Shown here one piece after another: positions 27,276 to 38,167 of a stretch of 64,000 bases of DNA. The stretch lies in assembly GCF_905120345.1 (NCBI RefSeq), contig NZ_CAJHOA010000004.1, forward strand, positions 124,001 through 188,000, written 5' to 3'. The position numbers were made by a program, and so were the translations under genes. Below the pieces are notes generated by a model. The model searched no databases. It had not been told where the DNA came from and saw only the letters and a program-made list of their open reading frames with translations. Source of the DNA: Denitrificimonas caeni. GTDB lineage: Bacteria > Pseudomonadota > Gammaproteobacteria > Pseudomonadales > Pseudomonadaceae. Position 1 is the first letter of the stretch; the number at the start of each line of letters is the position of its first letter.

Positions 27276-29914
27276 ATAAGATCCTGTTGCGATAAAAGTT
27301 GTTGGATATGCTGTGTCAGCCTATTTAAATCAAACGGTTTACTGTAAAAACCAGCAAAACCTAATGCGCCCGTTTGCTGCTTATCTTGAACAGAGCAAGT
27401 GGCTGAAATAGCTAAGAGCGGTATAGAGCGGGTCAATGGATTATTTTTAAGCATACGCCCCAACTGAAAACCATTCATGCCAGGTAAATCAATATCGAGT
27501 AAAATCAGCTGCGGCGATCCTGAGCAGGCCAGTTCAAAGCCTGCTTCTGCCGAGCCGACACAGAGCAATTGCACATTACCCATATCACCGCATAACTCTT
27601 GCATCAAGCGCTGACTCCCTGGGTTATCTTCGATATACAGCACTTGGTATTTCTTAGGCAGCGGTTGATATGTTGCAGAATGAGACACGACAGCCGCATC
27701 TGAAATGCGCGGCGAAGCAACCGATAACAATGGCAATTCAAAATAAAAAACACTGCCCTCGCCGACCGTTGACTCCACATGAATATTGCTCTGCATCAAA
27801 CGCGCCAGCTTGCGAGTTAGTGCCAAGCCAACACCCGTCCCTTCAATACTGCTGTGTTCTGCACCCAAACGATTAAAGGGTTCAAAGAGTAGGTCAAGTT
27901 GCTCCGCAGCAATACCTATACCGGTATCGCGGACACTAATACGCACCATTTCTTGGCGCAACTCACAGCTAAGAACAACTGACCCATCGGGTCGATTATA
28001 TTTAATCGCATTACTTAATAGATTTATCAGAATCTGTTTAAGACGAGTGTAATCGGCCTCAACAAAGCAGTCTTGAGCCTCTGCGAATTGCACCTGCAGA
28101 CTGATATTATGGCTGGAAGCCAAGGAACGAATAATATCCAACGTATCATCGATCACTTCTTGCAGATTAACCGGCTCAAGCGACACCTGTGTATAACCCG
28201 CCTCAATGCGCGCTAAATCCAACACTTCATTGATTAAGTTCAATAGATGCTGACCACTACGCAAAATCTGCTCCACCTGCCGCTGCTGACGCTCAGCCAG
28301 CGGCTGCTTACCGTTGCCTAGTAATTGCGCAAAGCCCAAAATAGCATTGAGCGGCGTACGTAGCTCATGGCTCATTGATGACAGGAAGTCAGTTTTCGCT
28401 TTACTGGAGCGCTCAGCCAAGTCACGTGCGGCTTCAATCTCTTCAGTAAAGCGCTTCTGCTCATTTAGTTGTCGATACAAATTAATCAACAATGCACAAG
28501 TGGACGTGAAAGGCTTAAGCCACTCAATCAAGCCCTCATCATAATCCTGAGCAGCATTAGCAATCGCATACATACCAATCACTTCACCACGGTCGACAAT
28601 AGGCACGCCTAAATAACGGCGTAGTACTGGATGGCCTTCGGGTAAGGAACCGCCACGCGGGTCACTTAACATATCATTACTGAGTACGGTTTTCCCGTCG
28701 GCAAACACCTGTCCCAGCATGCTGTGTGGACCGCTCAGCAACATTTCTCCATCACGCAGTTGCTGCATCAACTGTCGGGTCGGCTCATTCCACGACAGAT
28801 CACTGATGGCGTGTATTTTTAAAGCTGGCGCGCCTTCTTTAGTAATGACCTCACCAATTAATGCGTATTCGCTTTGGGTCAGATTTTTAAGCGCTTCTTT
28901 TAAAAACTGCCACAGCGTATTGCCCGACAGTAACGCATGGTAATCCGTCAGCCCACGGTGCAAGACTTGTAACAGTGAGCGCTCGTGTTGCTCGCGCGCG
29001 CGCGCCGCCGCTACCGCCCTTAAATCTGATAAAATACCGATAAACTCTCGATTAGCTGGCGCCGACGGATCACCATCATTCTGCACTTCACTGACAGCTA
29101 AGTGCACTGGAATATGTGTGCCGTCTTTATGCTGTGCAGCTACTTCGCGACCGCTGCCGATCACGTGCTGCTCACCGGTTTTTTGATACGTAGATAAATA
29201 GCCATCGTGCTGCGATGCCCAGTGCTCCGGCATCAACATTTTCACGTTACGACCTAAAACCTCCTCACGCTCATAACCCAGCATACGTAACGCTGAATCA
29301 TTCAGCTGTAAAATGTGGCCATACCCATCAATACGCACAATACCCGCCGCTGCGCTTTCAATAATAGCGGCATAGCGAGCATTACTCGCGGCACTTTGCT
29401 GAGTCTGCAAAGCGAGCTGAATCGTACGAGAATGTAAATACAACAGTTGCTCAGCTTGGCGTGCTAATAAAATAAAAAGATGCTGATCAGCTTCGTTCAA
29501 GTGACGCGGCTGGGTATCCATCAAACACAAGGTGCCGACGTTAGCGCCATTTTCAGCACGAATCGGCATGCCGGCATAAAAACGAATATGTGGTTTACCA
29601 ATAACGAAGCGACTGTTGGAAAAACATGGGTCTAAAAGTGCATCTTCAACAATAAACAGATCATTAAACTCAATCGCACAGGTACAAAACGAACCCTGTC
29701 GCGGTAGCTGGTTAGCACTCACACCAACACGAGACTTAAACCATTGTCGATGCTCATCCACCAACGAAACTAAAACCATTGGCATATCAAATAAGCTGGC
29801 AGCAACTTGAGTCAGGTTATCAAAGGCAGGGTCAGCATCAGTATCTAAAATCTGTAAATCGCGCAGAGCCTCTAAACGCTGTGCTTCAGTGTTTTGCAAT
29901 GACATATCAAACAT
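27272..29914 (-). CDS. Hybrid sensor histidine kinase (GAF-PAS-GAF-HisKA-HATPase-REC)
   Basis: An 880-residue, apparently cytoplasmic hybrid kinase with no membrane helix. Counting from the in-frame TTG one codon upstream, an N-terminal GAF (about 15-165) is followed by a PAS domain (about 180-300), a second GAF (about 315-485), HisKA with H517 in SMSHELRTPL, HATPase (DTGIGIA and GTGVGLAL), and a receiver with D808 in LILLDIDLPGMNG. ATG 29914 is chosen because GAGGG lies eight bases upstream. The next gene is its receiver-EAL partner, so a phosphorelay into c-di-GMP turnover is likely. The stimulus is unknown. Confidence 0.9.
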   Translation of the reverse strand: MFDMSLQNTEAQRLEALRDLQILDTDADPAFDNLTQVAASLFDMPMVLVSLVDEHRQWFKSRVGVSANQLPRQGSFCTCAIEFNDLFIVEDALLDPCFSNSRFVIGKPHIRFYAGMPIRAENGANVGTLCLMDTQPRHLNEADQHLFILLARQAEQLLYLHSRTIQLALQTQQSAASNARYAAIIESAAAGIVRIDGYGHILQLNDSALRMLGYEREEVLGRNVKMLMPEHWASQHDGYLSTYQKTGEQHVIGSGREVAAQHKDGTHIPVHLAVSEVQNDGDPSAPANREFIGILSDLRAVAAARAREQHERSLLQVLHRGLTDYHALLSGNTLWQFLKEALKNLTQSEYALIGEVITKEGAPALKIHAISDLSWNEPTRQLMQQLRDGEMLLSGPHSMLGQVFADGKTVLSNDMLSDPRGGSLPEGHPVLRRYLGVPIVDRGEVIGMYAIANAAQDYDEGLIEWLKPFTSTCALLINLYRQLNEQKRFTEEIEAARDLAERSSKAKTDFLSSMSHELRTPLNAILGFAQLLGNGKQPLAERQQRQVEQILRSGQHLLNLINEVLDLARIEAGYTQVSLEPVNLQEVIDDTLDIIRSLASSHNISLQVQFAEAQDCFVEADYTRLKQILINLLSNAIKYNRPDGSVVLSCELRQEMVRISVRDTGIGIAAEQLDLLFEPFNRLGAEHSSIEGTGVGLALTRKLARLMQSNIHVESTVGEGSVFYFELPLLSVASPRISDAAVVSHSATYQPLPKKYQVLYIEDNPGSQRLMQELCGDMGNVQLLCVGSAEAGFELACSGSPQLILLDIDLPGMNGFQLGRMLKNNPLTRSIPLLAISATCSVQDKQQTGALGFAGFYSKPFDLNRLTQHIQQLLSQQDLI

Positions 29915-30162
29915 CAATTAGGCCCTCGGAGAGCAAAACCAGCAACAATGGGCAAATACTACAGCGATCATCTGCACAGGTGTTGAGCAAATAGCAGTAT
30001 GCCATCTCGCTACGCTGCAAACCCATCGTTGAAAAGTCCAAGCATTAGCGGCCTACTGACACCCATAGCGCTTTATATTGTGAGAAGGGGCTGCTTTAGA
30101 GCACCATTCAGTATCGTTACAAAGCACATATAGACCTGACAAACACCTCTTAGCCCTTTAGA

Positions 30163-30687
30163 ATGGCTTCTTTTTTATACGCCACTCACATGCATACATT
30201 ACGCCTGATGCGCGCTGACGATTTACCCGAGATCATGGATATCCAGCTCGAGGTGTACAGCGATGCGCTGCAAGAAACACCTGAAATTATTGCCCAACGC
30301 TTGGCACAAGTACCTGACTTAGCGTTGGTCGCTGAAGATCCACAGGGTATTTGCGGCTACCTCTTTAGCTATCGCTCACGACGTGGTGCTGTTACGCCGC
30401 TGGACGGCTTATTTGTCGAGCCAGAACACAGTGACTGCTTATACCTGCATGATTTAGCTGTGGCACCACGGGCGCTCAAGCGCGGTATCGGTCCCAGTTT
30501 AGTCAAACATAAACTGCACATCGCCCGCCAAGCAGGCTTACAACACTGCAGCTTAGTCTCAGTACAAGAATCAGCGGACTTTTGGCAGCACTTAGGTTTT
30601 CAGGCACAAAGTCCTAGCAACCAAGATCAAGTTAACGCATTGGCATCCTATGGTGTGCCTGCTGTTTATATGCAAAGAACGCTGTAA
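30163..30687 (+). CDS. GNAT-family N-acetyltransferase
   Basis: A 174-residue GCN5-type acetyltransferase. The acetyl-CoA segment reads LHDLAVAPRALKRGIGPSLV, where the usual R/Q-x-x-G-x-G/A loop is KRGIGP, followed by the GNAT helix and a C-terminal strand with FWQHLGF. The start is uncertain: ATG 30163 or ATG 30190 (MHTLRLMRADDLPEI), neither with a good ribosome-binding site. Substrate unknown. It stands alone between divergent and codirectional neighbours. Confidence 0.8.
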   Translation: MASFLYATHMHTLRLMRADDLPEIMDIQLEVYSDALQETPEIIAQRLAQVPDLALVAEDPQGICGYLFSYRSRRGAVTPLDGLFVEPEHSDCLYLHDLAVAPRALKRGIGPSLVKHKLHIARQAGLQHCSLVSVQESADFWQHLGFQAQSPSNQDQVNALASYGVPAVYMQRTL

Positions 30688-30720
30688 CACACAGAAAACT
30701 GTGTAACCTGCACCAGCCGT

Positions 30721-30726
30721 TATAAT
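30721..30726 (+). promoter_or_regulatory. Probable -10 element before the TauE gene
   Basis: A perfect TATAAT, inside TATAATTGACA, 49 bp upstream of ATG 30775. The same undecamer precedes rpiA at 39768. No clear -35 box is visible. Confidence 0.4.
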
Positions 30727-30774
30727 TGACACGGCTCAATAAACCTCATGAGATCAATCAGCAAGGACACTGTT

Positions 30775-31560
30775 ATGGAATTTGCTCTTTATATGCTGCT
30801 CGGCGCTGCCGCAGGTGTGCTAGCTGGCTTATTTGGCGTGGGCGGCGGCATGATTATCGTGCCTGTTTTAGTCTTTAGCTTTAGTGCGCAAGGCTTTGCT
30901 CCAGAAGTATTAACCCATTTAGCAGTGGGCACTTCGTTGGCCACCATTGTCTTTACTTCAATCAACTCGATTCGCGAACATCACCGTCGCGGCGCGGTGC
31001 AGTGGGATCTGTTTCGTTGGCTGACCCCAGGTATTCTCGGCGGTGCTGCAGTGGGTGGTCTAACAGCGGCATTGATTAACGGCCCTATTTTACAAAAAAT
31101 TATTGGCGTTTTTGCGATTTGTGTTGCCATTCAGCTGGCTCTTAATCTCACCCCAAAAGCGGCCCGCCCACAACCTAAGCGCCCTGAACTTATTGCCGCG
31201 GGTGGCGTCATTGGTTGGGCCTCAGCTATTTTCGGGATTGGTGGCGGCTCGTTAACCGTACCTTTTTTACTTTGGCGCAGCGTTGTCGCGCAAAAGGCTG
31301 TTGCTACCTCTGCAGCCTGTGGCTTCCCGATTGCGGTCGCTGGTGCGCTGGTTTTTATGGTGACCGGTTGGAATAACCATCAACTGCCTGAGTGGAGTTT
31401 AGGTTTTGTTTATTTACCCGCGCTATTCGGGATCGCCCTCACTTCAGTGTTTTTTGCGCGCTTTGGCGCCAAACTTGCGCACCGTCTGTCACCTTTGTTA
31501 TTGAAACGTTTATTTGCCCTGTTGCTAACTGTTGTTGGCCTCAGTTTTTTGCTTAATTAA
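30775..31560 (+). CDS. TauE/SafE-family sulfite exporter-like permease
   Basis: A 261-residue inner-membrane protein with eight or so hydrophobic segments and two internal repeats carrying the glycine motifs GLFGVGGGMIIVPVL and AIFGIGGGSLTVPFL, the signature of TauE/SafE (DUF81). AAGGA lies just upstream of ATG 30775, making it a better start than the in-frame ATG at 30748. Members export or import sulfur oxyanions or organic acids; the substrate here is unknown. It precedes lgt by 9 bp, as in P. aeruginosa. Confidence 0.85.
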   Translation: MEFALYMLLGAAAGVLAGLFGVGGGMIIVPVLVFSFSAQGFAPEVLTHLAVGTSLATIVFTSINSIREHHRRGAVQWDLFRWLTPGILGGAAVGGLTAALINGPILQKIIGVFAICVAIQLALNLTPKAARPQPKRPELIAAGGVIGWASAIFGIGGGSLTVPFLLWRSVVAQKAVATSAACGFPIAVAGALVFMVTGWNNHQLPEWSLGFVYLPALFGIALTSVFFARFGAKLAHRLSPLLLKRLFALLLTVVGLSFLLN

Positions 31561-31569
31561 GGAACAATC

Positions 31570-32367
31570 ATGCTGACCTTCCCTAATATTGACCCTGTGG
31601 CGATCGCCCTTGGGCCGCTAAAAATCCACTGGTACGGCTTAATGTATCTAGTCGGTATTGGCGGCGCTTGGTGGCTGGCCAGTCGTCGCTTGCAGCGCTT
31701 TGATGCAAGCTGGACGAAAGACACCCTCTCCGACTTCGTGTTCTGGGTGGCGATGGGCATCATTTTAGGCGGGCGCTTAGGCTACGTTTTATTTTATGAC
31801 TTGGCGGCTTACATCGATAACCCGCTACTGGTGTTACGTATTTGGGAAGGTGGCATGTCTTTCCACGGCGGTTTTCTTGGCGTAATGCTGGCGGTCTGGC
31901 TGTTTGGTCGCAAGCACAACAAAAGCCTTTTTGAGCTGTTGGACTTTATCGCACCACTGGTACCGATTGGTTTAGGTGCAGGCCGTATTGGTAACTTTAT
32001 TAACGCCGAGCTGTGGGGTAAAGCCACTGACGTCTCATGGGCGATGGTGTTTCCCACCGATCCAGAACAACTGGCTCGCCATCCGTCACAGTTGTATCAG
32101 TTTGCCTTAGAAGGCGTCGCGCTGTTTGTGATTCTCTGGCTGTATACACGTAAACCTCGGCCAACCATGGCAGTATCAGGCATGTTTGCTCTATTTTACG
32201 GTATCTTCCGTTTTATCGTGGAGTTCGTCCGGGTACCGGACGCGCAGCTGGGCTATCTCGCCTTTGATTGGTTAACCATGGGCCAAGTGCTGTGTATCCC
32301 GATGATCCTCGGTGGTATCGGACTGATTATTTTTGCCTATAAGCGTCAAGAGGTTGCTCAACAATGA
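31570..32367 (+). CDS. lgt: Phosphatidylglycerol-prolipoprotein diacylglyceryl transferase
   Basis: The inner-membrane enzyme (265 aa) that attaches diacylglycerol to the lipobox cysteine of prolipoproteins, the first step of lipoprotein maturation. Several membrane helices surround the family signature [15 protein letters not shown]; the conserved HGG (FHGGFLG) is also present. It overlaps thyA by 4 bp, a coupling common in gammaproteobacteria. Confidence 0.97.
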   Translation: MLTFPNIDPVAIALGPLKIHWYGLMYLVGIGGAWWLASRRLQRFDASWTKDTLSDFVFWVAMGIILGGRLGYVLFYDLAAYIDNPLLVLRIWEGGMSFHGGFLGVMLAVWLFGRKHNKSLFELLDFIAPLVPIGLGAGRIGNFINAELWGKATDVSWAMVFPTDPEQLARHPSQLYQFALEGVALFVILWLYTRKPRPTMAVSGMFALFYGIFRFIVEFVRVPDAQLGYLAFDWLTMGQVLCIPMILGGIGLIIFAYKRQEVAQQ

Positions 32368-33158
32368 AACAGTATCTCGACTTAATGCGGCATGTGCGCG
32401 ACCAAGGTGTGGATAAAAACGACCGCACTGGAACGGGCACTCGCAGTGTCTTTGGTTACCAAATGCGTTTTGATTTAAATGCTGGCTTCCCTTTAGTCAC
32501 CACGAAAAAATGTCATTTAAAGTCCATTATTCATGAGCTGCTGTGGTTTTTGCAGGGCGATACCAATATCAAATATCTGCAAGACAATGGCGTGCGTATT
32601 TGGGATGAATGGGCCGATGAAAACGGTGATTTAGGTCCGGTTTATGGCTATCAATGGCGCAACTGGCCAGCACCCAATGGCGAGTCGATTGATCAGATCA
32701 GTAAACTGATTGAGATGATCAAGAGCAACCCTGATTCACGTCGCCTGCTTGTTAGCGCGTGGAATCCTGCACTGGTTGACGATATGGCCTTACCGCCATG
32801 TCATGCGTTGTTTCAGTTTTATGTCGCCAACGGTAAATTAAGCTGCCAGCTCTATCAGCGTTCTGCTGATATTTTTCTTGGCGTGCCATTTAACATTGCC
32901 AGCTATGCATTGCTAACGATGATGGTGGCGCAGGTCTGCGGCTTACAGCTGGGTGATTTTATTTGGAGCGGCGGTGACTGCCATCTGTATTCCAATCATA
33001 TGCAACAAGTTGAAGAGCAACTGAGTCGCGAAACGCTGCCGTTGCCAAACATGCGCATCAATCCTGCGGTCACTTCAATTTTCGATTTTAGCATTGAAGA
33101 TTTTGAGCTGTGCAATTATCAAGCGCACCCGCATATTAAGGCGCAAGTCGCGGTTTAA
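32364..33158 (+). CDS. thyA: Thymidylate synthase
   Basis: Makes dTMP from dUMP and methylene-tetrahydrofolate. The length of 264 residues is the same as E. coli ThyA. The nucleophile lies in [13 protein letters not shown], and the phosphate/folate motifs [19 protein letters not shown] and [10 protein letters not shown] are intact. It is second gene in the lgt-thyA pair. Confidence 0.97.
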   Translation: MKQYLDLMRHVRDQGVDKNDRTGTGTRSVFGYQMRFDLNAGFPLVTTKKCHLKSIIHELLWFLQGDTNIKYLQDNGVRIWDEWADENGDLGPVYGYQWRNWPAPNGESIDQISKLIEMIKSNPDSRRLLVSAWNPALVDDMALPPCHALFQFYVANGKLSCQLYQRSADIFLGVPFNIASYALLTMMVAQVCGLQLGDFIWSGGDCHLYSNHMQQVEEQLSRETLPLPNMRINPAVTSIFDFSIEDFELCNYQAHPHIKAQVAV

Positions 33159-33245
33159 AGCCGAGACAGTTGCCTACTCATGATTTATTCAGCAGTATTG
33201 TTTTTAACTACTGCTTAATAACATTGGCTAAAAGGACGTACTTCC

Positions 33246-34052
33246 ATGAGTGATTTATCACAGCAAGCACCTGATTCGACTGCAGCAAGTCATTCACAGC
33301 TGCACACTACGCCACAAACCGTCAGCGCTGGACGCGGACTCAGCTGGCTACTTGAAGGCTGGGCTCTGCTAAGAACAGAGCTCGCCGTCTTTATTGCCAT
33401 GAGTGTGATCAGCCTCGTTGCCATTTTTATCATTAACCTGATTCCAGTTCTCGGCAGCTTCGCCACAGCACTGTTATGGCCGGCGATGTTGGCAGGCTTT
33501 TTTCTAGCGTTTAAGCATGCCAAGCACCGGCAGTCGGTTACCGCCAACGATCTCTTTGAGCCGTTTAAAGCACCTGCTAGCCTGATCGGCGTGGGCGCGA
33601 TGTATTTACTCGCCGGCATAGCGATTCTGCTAGTGATGATGATCGGTGCTTTTTTAAGTGCAGGATCATTCAGTGCCATCGCCAATGGGCAAGTTGACAT
33701 GGCACAGATGAGTGTCGGTTTGGTTATTATGTTACTGCTCTCTATTCCCGCATCGTTGGCCGTCGCTATGGCCTTTGCTTTTGCACCTGTATTGGTGCAT
33801 CAACATCAAATGCCGGTTATCGCCGCTATTAAACGTAGCTTTGTCGGCAGTTTGCGTAATATTTTACCCTTTATTGTTTTCTTTGTAGTACTGACACTGT
33901 GCTTTATCGCGCTTAGCATACTGATGGCTATCCCTTTAATCGGCTGGCTGATTAGTATCGTCGTAGCGGTTATTTACTTACCCTTATTCTGCGGCGCACT
34001 GTTTTGTGCGTATAGTGATATTTTTCTAGTTCAAACTCACTCCGAACTTTAA
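33246..34052 (+). CDS. BPSS1780-family membrane protein
   Basis: A 268-residue integral membrane protein with a polar 35-residue N terminus (Ser/Gln-rich) and about six hydrophobic helices. The arrangement and the segment GWALLRTELAVFI match the BPSS1780/YciC-type membrane families of unknown function. AAAGGA upstream of ATG 33246 supports the start. No catalytic motif is seen. Confidence 0.75.
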   Translation: MSDLSQQAPDSTAASHSQLHTTPQTVSAGRGLSWLLEGWALLRTELAVFIAMSVISLVAIFIINLIPVLGSFATALLWPAMLAGFFLAFKHAKHRQSVTANDLFEPFKAPASLIGVGAMYLLAGIAILLVMMIGAFLSAGSFSAIANGQVDMAQMSVGLVIMLLLSIPASLAVAMAFAFAPVLVHQHQMPVIAAIKRSFVGSLRNILPFIVFFVVLTLCFIALSILMAIPLIGWLISIVVAVIYLPLFCGALFCAYSDIFLVQTHSEL

Positions 34053-34060
34053 TCCAGTAA

Positions 34061-35068
<1,008 letters not shown>

Positions 35069-35076
35069 TCCCAAGC

Positions 35077-36072
35077 ATGTCAGCGCATCGGCAGCAACTA
35101 CTGGACTGGGTCGCTAGCGGTGATCTTGACGCCAGCAAGCTCGAGCAGGCTTTAGCTTTGAGCAATAGCGCACCTAGCGCAAGCGCTAACCTACGTTTCC
35201 TCAGTCGAGTCGTGCTGGCCTTTGCGGTGTTATTACTGTGTAGCGGCCTGATTTTTTTCTTCGCTTATAATTGGGATGATTTATCCCGCTACAACAAGTT
35301 TGCTATCGCACAAACAGCCGTATTGCTGTCGCTACTACCGTTATTATGGGTAGATATACGGCAACCGGCGGGTCAAGCCAGCCTCTTCGCGGCCAGTCTG
35401 TTAGTGGGTGCGTTATTGGCTCTGGTTGGACAAACCTATCAAAGTGGCGCCGACAGCTATCAACTGTTTTTAGTTTGGGCTGTGCTGATCGCACCTTGGG
35501 TGATGCTTACAAAAATGCCAGCACTCTGCTTGCTGTTGCTGGCGTTATTCAACCTTAGCCTCGTTTTAGCATTGAATGATCTGGAGATCGATCGGCTACT
35601 CGTGCCGTTTACTCATCCTGGCTGGTTATTGTTTGTCCTGAATGCTAGCGCCGCAGGACTTTGGCTTATAGCAACGCAGCACTTGCCACAAACACGTTTA
35701 CTCCGTTGGGCAGGACGAATTATCAGCCTCTACAGCCTACTGATTCTGACTTTTCTCGCGATCGGCTATATCTACTCATGGTCAAACAGTGATGCACTAA
35801 CACTGCCCGTTTGGACGGGGTTCAGCGCTCTATGGTTGTATCTCTATCGCGTTCGCCAATTGGATTTAATGATGCTCTCGGCGCTGATCATGGCCTCGAT
35901 TGTCCTGTTAATAAGCATACTGGCACATGCATTAGCAGACTATATCCCCTTTGATGGCCTGTTTTTATTGCTGGCTCTGACGGTAATGGGATTATCCAGC
36001 GCTGCAGCTGTCTGGCTTAAGCGTCTCAATCAACACGCGCTTGTACTGCACAGAGCATCCACGTATGACTGA
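35077..36072 (+). CDS. DUF2157 membrane protein
   Basis: A 331-residue protein with a soluble N-terminal segment of about 45 residues (HRQQLLDWVASGDLDASKLEQAL), then about ten hydrophobic helices. The N-terminal part matches the DUF2157 pattern, whose function is unknown. It starts 8 bp after the deaminase and overlaps the DUF4401 gene, opening a three-gene membrane unit. Confidence 0.8.
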   Translation: MSAHRQQLLDWVASGDLDASKLEQALALSNSAPSASANLRFLSRVVLAFAVLLLCSGLIFFFAYNWDDLSRYNKFAIAQTAVLLSLLPLLWVDIRQPAGQASLFAASLLVGALLALVGQTYQSGADSYQLFLVWAVLIAPWVMLTKMPALCLLLLALFNLSLVLALNDLEIDRLLVPFTHPGWLLFVLNASAAGLWLIATQHLPQTRLLRWAGRIISLYSLLILTFLAIGYIYSWSNSDALTLPVWTGFSALWLYLYRVRQLDLMMLSALIMASIVLLISILAHALADYIPFDGLFLLLALTVMGLSSAAAVWLKRLNQHALVLHRASTYD

Positions 36073-37132
36073 TCGAGCAACGCTTTGGCAGCAGTTACAA
36101 CAGGCCGAGCTGGTTGCAGGCGAGTTGCCCATAGAACCAGATAATCAACAACCGGCTTTTTTTCTGCGCCTCTTACTCGGCACCTCCGCGTGGTTATCCG
36201 CTCTTTTTTTCTGCATATTTATTGCTACTTTTTTTATTAGCGTTTTCTCTGTCACCCGTAATATTTGGATCATCGGTGCTATTTTATATGGGTTGAGCCT
36301 GTGGATAAGCCGTATCGCTAAAATCCCGCTGTTTGTGCAACAAGCGGTTATGGCTTGCAGTCTTGCTGGGCAAGCCTTGATTGTTTATGGTCTGCTGGAA
36401 AGTAACGCTAACAGTCAACTTAGCGCTGTAGTGATCCTGATCTTAGAGATGCTGCTGTTTGCCTTAACCGGTATCCGCGGTCAAAGAGCTGGCGCAATTT
36501 TTATCGCCTGCGCGGCGCTGCTTTGGCTGTTGGGTCAACATGCTTGGTTGTATGCGCTACCCGTACTCAGTGCTGCAACAGCTTGGCTATGGCTGCATCG
36601 ATTACGCTGGCAGCAACAGGCAGCTTATCTACAACCCGCCACGAGTGGGCTTACCCTGGCCTTATGCTTAACGATTTTTATCACCTTACTGGCCAACAGC
36701 AGCGAGCTGTCTTGGTTACGTATCAGCAGCAACGACTGGCATGCACAATTATGGACTGCGGCTGCATTAAGCAGTGTCGTGTGTTTAGTACTAGCGTGGC
36801 AATTGATACAACAGAGTGTGCAACAGCCTAAACTGCGCTATATCGCTGCTTTTGTTAGTATTGGTGCTGCCCTAGTTAACCTTAAAATGCCCGGTCTTGC
36901 GCCCTTATGCCTGCTGCTATGCGTCGGTGTCGCTCGCGCCTATACGCGCCTGATTTGGTTAAATCTGTGCTGTTTAGTCATTTACCTGTTGCTTTACTAC
37001 TACAGTTTAAACGAAACGTTGCTCTACAAGTCGCTACTCTTATGTGTCAGCGGTGCCGTACTACTCATTCTTTACAGCCTATTAATCCGCGTTACAGGCA
37101 ACCTAGCGGTGGAGCACAATCATCATGCGTAA
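36065..37132 (+). CDS. DUF4401 membrane protein
   Basis: A 355-residue polytopic membrane protein (about ten helices) with a cytoplasmic N-terminal stretch MTDRATLWQQLQQAELV. ATG 36065 overlaps the DUF2157 stop by 8 bp, and its own stop overlaps the next start by 8 bp. DUF4401 proteins regularly accompany DUF2157 and GDYXXLXY proteins. Function unknown. Confidence 0.8.
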   Translation: MTDRATLWQQLQQAELVAGELPIEPDNQQPAFFLRLLLGTSAWLSALFFCIFIATFFISVFSVTRNIWIIGAILYGLSLWISRIAKIPLFVQQAVMACSLAGQALIVYGLLESNANSQLSAVVILILEMLLFALTGIRGQRAGAIFIACAALLWLLGQHAWLYALPVLSAATAWLWLHRLRWQQQAAYLQPATSGLTLALCLTIFITLLANSSELSWLRISSNDWHAQLWTAAALSSVVCLVLAWQLIQQSVQQPKLRYIAAFVSIGAALVNLKMPGLAPLCLLLCVGVARAYTRLIWLNLCCLVIYLLLYYYSLNETLLYKSLLLCVSGAVLLILYSLLIRVTGNLAVEHNHHA

Positions 37133-37652
37133 ATGGTTGGTTTTGCTCTGCGCACTGTTAATCCTTGCGCTCGTAAACTGGGGTATTTGGCAGAATGAGC
37201 AGCTGATCGCTGAGGGTGAAACAGTCTTACTGGAATTGGTCCCAGTCGATCCGCGTTCATTAATGCAAGGCGATTATATGGCACTGCGTTTTGCTATGGC
37301 TGCGGCCATTCGTGAGCAGTTAGCTGACAGTAACGGCACTTTAAATGGGCATGTAATCGTGCAGTTAGATGGTAAGAAACGTGCCCGTTTAGTCGCGCTT
37401 GATCAGCAGCAAGCCTTACTGCCCGGACAACTGCGCTTGCAGTTTCGCTTGCGCAATGGCCAAGCCAAATTCGCCACCAATGCCTTCTTCTTTCAAGAAG
37501 GCACGGGCAACCTTTATGAACAGGCTAAATACGGTCTGTTTAGAGTTGGCAGCAAGGGTCAGCTGTTACTGACTCACTTGCTTGATGCTGAATTACAGCA
37601 ACTTGGACAAGCGAAGCAGCTACAAACGACAGACGCAGCAACCAGCCTCTAA
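37125..37652 (+). CDS. GDYXXLXY-domain protein
   Basis: A 175-residue protein with one N-terminal membrane helix (about 3-22) and a periplasmic-looking beta-rich domain containing the family motif QGDYMALRF near residue 48-56, followed by LDGKKRARLV. It is the third member of the DUF2157-DUF4401-GDYXXLXY unit. The domain is presumed to work with the two polytopic proteins; function unknown. Confidence 0.82.
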   Translation: MRKWLVLLCALLILALVNWGIWQNEQLIAEGETVLLELVPVDPRSLMQGDYMALRFAMAAAIREQLADSNGTLNGHVIVQLDGKKRARLVALDQQQALLPGQLRLQFRLRNGQAKFATNAFFFQEGTGNLYEQAKYGLFRVGSKGQLLLTHLLDAELQQLGQAKQLQTTDAATSL

Positions 37653-37653
37653 C

Positions 37654-38097
37654 TTACAGCGGTTTAGCACCCATCAGAGCACTGATCGCCAGTAAAATCA
37701 GCACCACTAAAACAGCCCATAACACAGCAAAAACTTGTTGGCGGCCACTGGCATTATGCTGGCTGCGTAATTGTGTTTGCCAGCGCGTTAAGTTGTTGTA
37801 GAGAAAACCACCAAAGATAAACAACAGTGGCAGCAGGGCAATACTGAGCATTAACCACGTCTGACTTAAAGGCAGTCCCGATAAATGACTTAACCACCAA
37901 CCGGTTGCGGGTAAGCTCGCGGCTAAAACAGTAAAAATTGGCAAGCTGATCACCCGAGTGCGACGCAACTTTTCTTGTAACACCTCGGGTTGCTTAGCGC
38001 GTGCACGCCAGACAATAACAATATGCGCAATAACCCCAAGGATCAGCAAAATCGCTGGTACACCGTGGCTGATGCGTAGCACTAAATAAGAATCCAA
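37654..38097 (-). CDS. DUF2269/CopD-like four-helix membrane protein
   Basis: A 147-residue protein with four hydrophobic helices and a conserved His in the first (RISHGVPAILL). It resembles DUF2269, related to CopD-type heme or copper membrane proteins. The start codon is TTG (38095-38097), supported by GAGGAG nine bases upstream on the minus strand. It ends 1 bp from the convergent GDYXXLXY gene. A gene of this type also lies beside ilvA in P. aeruginosa as I recall. Confidence 0.7.
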   Translation of the reverse strand: MDSYLVLRISHGVPAILLILGVIAHIVIVWRARAKQPEVLQEKLRRTRVISLPIFTVLAASLPATGWWLSHLSGLPLSQTWLMLSIALLPLLFIFGGFLYNNLTRWQTQLRSQHNASGRQQVFAVLWAVLVVLILLAISALMGAKPL

Positions 38098-38133
38098 GCG
38101 TTGTTACTCCTCAAACCTATTTATCAGTAATAA

Positions 38134-38158
38134 CCTTAGGCTGAGGTTCAGCCTAAGG
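38134..38158 (-). terminator. Hairpin between ilvA and the DUF2269 gene
   Basis: CCTTAGGCTGA (38134-38144) and TCAGCCTAAGG (38148-38158) form a perfect 11-bp stem with a 3-nt loop, just after the ilvA stop on the minus strand, followed by TTATTA. A likely terminator despite the poor T tract. Confidence 0.55.
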
Positions 38159-38167
38159 GCGCTCACC

